A stretch of DNA of 7,404 nucleotides. It comes from Anaerolineae bacterium (GTDB lineage Bacteria > Chloroflexota > Anaerolineae > JAFGEY01). Positions 6,220 to 7,404 of this stretch are shown here, piece by piece. Within the stretch, counting starts at the first letter, position 1. Each line of letters opens with the position of its first letter. Position numbers and translations under genes: made by a program. The notes beneath the pieces are model-generated. The model was given only the letters and a program-made list of their open reading frames with translations. It did no database searches and was not told the origin of the DNA. The stretch spans positions 1-7,404 of the forward strand of contig JAFGJF010000413.1 in the NCBI GenBank assembly GCA_016929205.1, given 5' to 3'.

Positions 6220-7251
6220 TTACGGTACGATAACGGTCCGCACATCGCCACGGAACTCGTCCAGGGCATCAAGAACACCGTTAATTGAGCCGGCGTCGAG
6301 CGGGACGGTTTGGGTGACGACGTGCTCAAAACTGAGCCAACCCCGGCGGGCAAATTCGAGTATTTGTGGTAGTTCGATCAGCAAGTGGTCGGACGCGCCA
6401 ACGATTTCGGCTTCTTTACCTAACAATTCGGTATAGATGTCTATCTCGAGCGGTTTGTTGCCAATACCGACCATGACTGCACGTCCTTGGATGCTTAAGC
6501 ATTGAACGGCCTGTTTCATCGTCAGGGATAGGCCGATTAGTTCCAGCGCAACATCAACCCCTTTGCCGTGGGTCAGATCGAGGATCTGGGTTACAGGGTC
6601 GTTTTGTGAGGCATTGACCGGGATCGCCCCATACTGTGTGGCGACAGCCAGCTTGGCTGGGTTGATATCGATGGCGTAGACGTCGAGTGCGCCCATTGCT
6701 TTGGCTAACTGGATTGCCGACATGCCCAAGCCGCCGGCACCAAAAACGGCGACGCGTTCGCCAACCTGGAGTTTGCCTTTGCGCAAAGCATGGAATGAAG
6801 TCGACGTGGAGCACATCATTACCGCACCGTGCTCAAATGTTACCTCTGGAGGCAAAAGAACAAGGCTACGTGCAGGCACGAGAATGTACTCTGCGTAACC
6901 GCCATGACGGTGTTTGCCGATCATCTGCCCCTTGACACAAAACTGCTCGCTGCCCCTGGCACAAAAAGTGCACTCCCCGCAGGTTACCATATAGTGCACG
7001 CTTACTCTATCCCCGGAGCGAAACTGTGTTACTTGGTTGCCTACCCGCTCGACCACGCCTGCGACTTCATGCCCCAGTGTGAGTGGTGTAAAGGCTACAG
7101 GAGAAGTGCCGGCGCGGTAATGTGCATCGGAATGGCAGATTCCGGCAGCTATGACGCGTACCAGGACGTCGCTTACATCGGGTTCAGGGATGGGTACATC
7201 GTCACGCATCCGCAGCGGCTGCCCGATTTCTATCAATTGAACGGCTTTCAT
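6220..7251 (-). CDS. Zinc-dependent alcohol dehydrogenase, medium-chain (MDR) family
   Basis: The 343-residue protein has the usual length for this family. The N-terminal GroES-like catalytic domain carries the catalytic zinc ligands Cys39 (AAGICHSD) and His61 with Glu62 (GHEVAGVV). The third ligand is probably Cys147 (MMCSTST). The structural zinc site is complete: Cys91, Cys94, Cys97 and Cys105. The Rossmann half has GAGGLG (171-176), and Asp195 at the end of the second strand points to NAD rather than NADP. It would oxidise an alcohol or reduce an aldehyde/ketone in the cytoplasm; the substrate cannot be told from sequence. The start is firmly set by GGAGGG, 6 bases upstream (7258-7263). 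The gene converges on the small GGDEF gene with 118 bases between them and has no clear terminator of its own. The leader contains two inverted repeats and a candidate promoter, so it appears to be an independently regulated single gene. Confidence 0.95.
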   Translation of the reverse strand: MKAVQLIEIGQPLRMRDDVPIPEPDVSDVLVRVIAAGICHSDAHYRAGTSPVAFTPLTLGHEVAGVVERVGNQVTQFRSGDRVSVHYMVTCGECTFCARGSEQFCVKGQMIGKHRHGGYAEYILVPARSLVLLPPEVTFEHGAVMMCSTSTSFHALRKGKLQVGERVAVFGAGGLGMSAIQLAKAMGALDVYAIDINPAKLAVATQYGAIPVNASQNDPVTQILDLTHGKGVDVALELIGLSLTMKQAVQCLSIQGRAVMVGIGNKPLEIDIYTELLGKEAEIVGASDHLLIELPQILEFARRGWLSFEHVVTQTVPLDAGSINGVLDALDEFRGDVRTVIVP

Positions 7252-7283
7252 TTCACTCCCTCCAGGATAGATTTTTATAGTAT

Positions 7284-7299
7284 GCGTAAATATATACGC
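7284..7299. repeat. 16-bp AT-centred inverted repeat in the alcohol dehydrogenase leader
   Basis: GCGTA (7284-7288) and TACGC (7295-7299) form perfect arms around an AT-only 6-bp centre. The sequence lies 33-48 bp upstream of the dehydrogenase ATG, a usual place for a repressor site. No known consensus is recognised. Confidence 0.4.
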
Positions 7300-7304
7300 T
7301 CGGT

Positions 7305-7329
7305 CCGGTTAGCAACTGGGTTGCACCGG
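7305..7329 (-). promoter_or_regulatory. Stem-loop in the alcohol dehydrogenase leader
   Basis: CCGGT (7305-7309) pairs with ACCGG (7325-7329), and GCAAC (7312-7316) with GTTGC (7320-7324), with a two-base bulge and a 3-base loop. It would form in the leader RNA if transcription starts near 7358. It lacks a T tract in either direction, so it is not a terminator. It could be an operator or an RNA structure. Confidence 0.35.
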
Positions 7330-7365
7330 GCCCCTTGGCGCGAGATGTCTGACTCGAAATAATTT

Positions 7366-7393
7366 ATCTTAGCACAAATCTCAAGTACGTCAA
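7366..7393 (-). promoter_or_regulatory. Candidate sigma-70-type promoter of the alcohol dehydrogenase gene
   Basis: On the minus strand TTGACG (7393 down to 7388) and TAAGAT (7371 down to 7366) are separated by 16 bases, a good match to the -35/-10 consensus. The implied leader is about 105 bases and includes both inverted repeats at 7284-7329. Confidence 0.5.
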
Positions 7394-7404
7394 GATGGGA
7401 AAAA

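Noticed and set aside
6829..7362. 177-codon open frame on the plus strand
   Set aside because: It is antisense to the well-supported zinc alcohol dehydrogenase, with no domain and no ribosome binding site. It is a frame shadow.
7395..7404. ATG at 7395 as start of a further plus-strand gene
   Set aside because: No ribosome binding site precedes it and only three codons are inside the window.

Overview
The window reads as a piece of a moderate-GC bacterial chromosome, probably Chloroflexota (inference). The main reason is the long regulator at 2628-5402. Its SARP-type winged helix, its BTAD domain with an FTLPDSPNFDEW-like signature after a His/Cys-rich stretch, and its NB-ARC-type ATPase match a regulator class I associate with that phylum. 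No rRNA, tRNA, transposase or CRISPR array is visible. All genes look chromosomal and of similar composition.

Layout. (1) Bases 1-2631, plus strand: the 3' part of an NAD(P)-dependent extended short-chain dehydrogenase/epimerase gene, followed 2 bp later by a gene for a large conserved protein of unknown function (609 codons). That second gene has an in-frame TAG at codon 311, where the context (GWR-stop-PHG) suggests an original TGG Trp codon. It is therefore either recently broken, read through, or affected by a base error. (2) Bases 2628-5402, minus strand: a 924-residue fusion of SARP/BTAD DNA-binding region, STAND/NB-ARC ATPase, helical-repeat region and C-terminal GGDEF (diguanylate cyclase) domain. 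Its stop overlaps the stop of the upstream operon tail to tail. (3) Bases 5403-5627: a divergent regulatory region with several inverted repeats and an 11-bp-period direct repeat. (4) Bases 5628-6101, plus strand: a small stand-alone GGDEF protein, followed by a clear Rho-independent terminator. (5) Bases 6220-7251, minus strand: a zinc-dependent medium-chain alcohol dehydrogenase with a strong ribosome binding site. Its leader contains two inverted repeats and a plausible sigma-70-type promoter near the right edge.

How the parts may work together. The two divergent GGDEF genes look like a local cyclic-di-GMP signalling module. In the large protein, a signal-gated ATPase that presumably oligomerises sits between a DNA-binding head and a cyclase tail. 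The large protein's cyclase lacks the RxxD product-inhibition site, while the small protein's cyclase has one. Both lack a recognisable DxLTGLxNRR segment at the start of the domain. The fusion and its small partner are the best candidates for something undescribed. The flanking metabolic genes (dehydrogenase/epimerase, unknown 609-codon protein, alcohol dehydrogenase) could be targets, but nothing in the sequence proves it.
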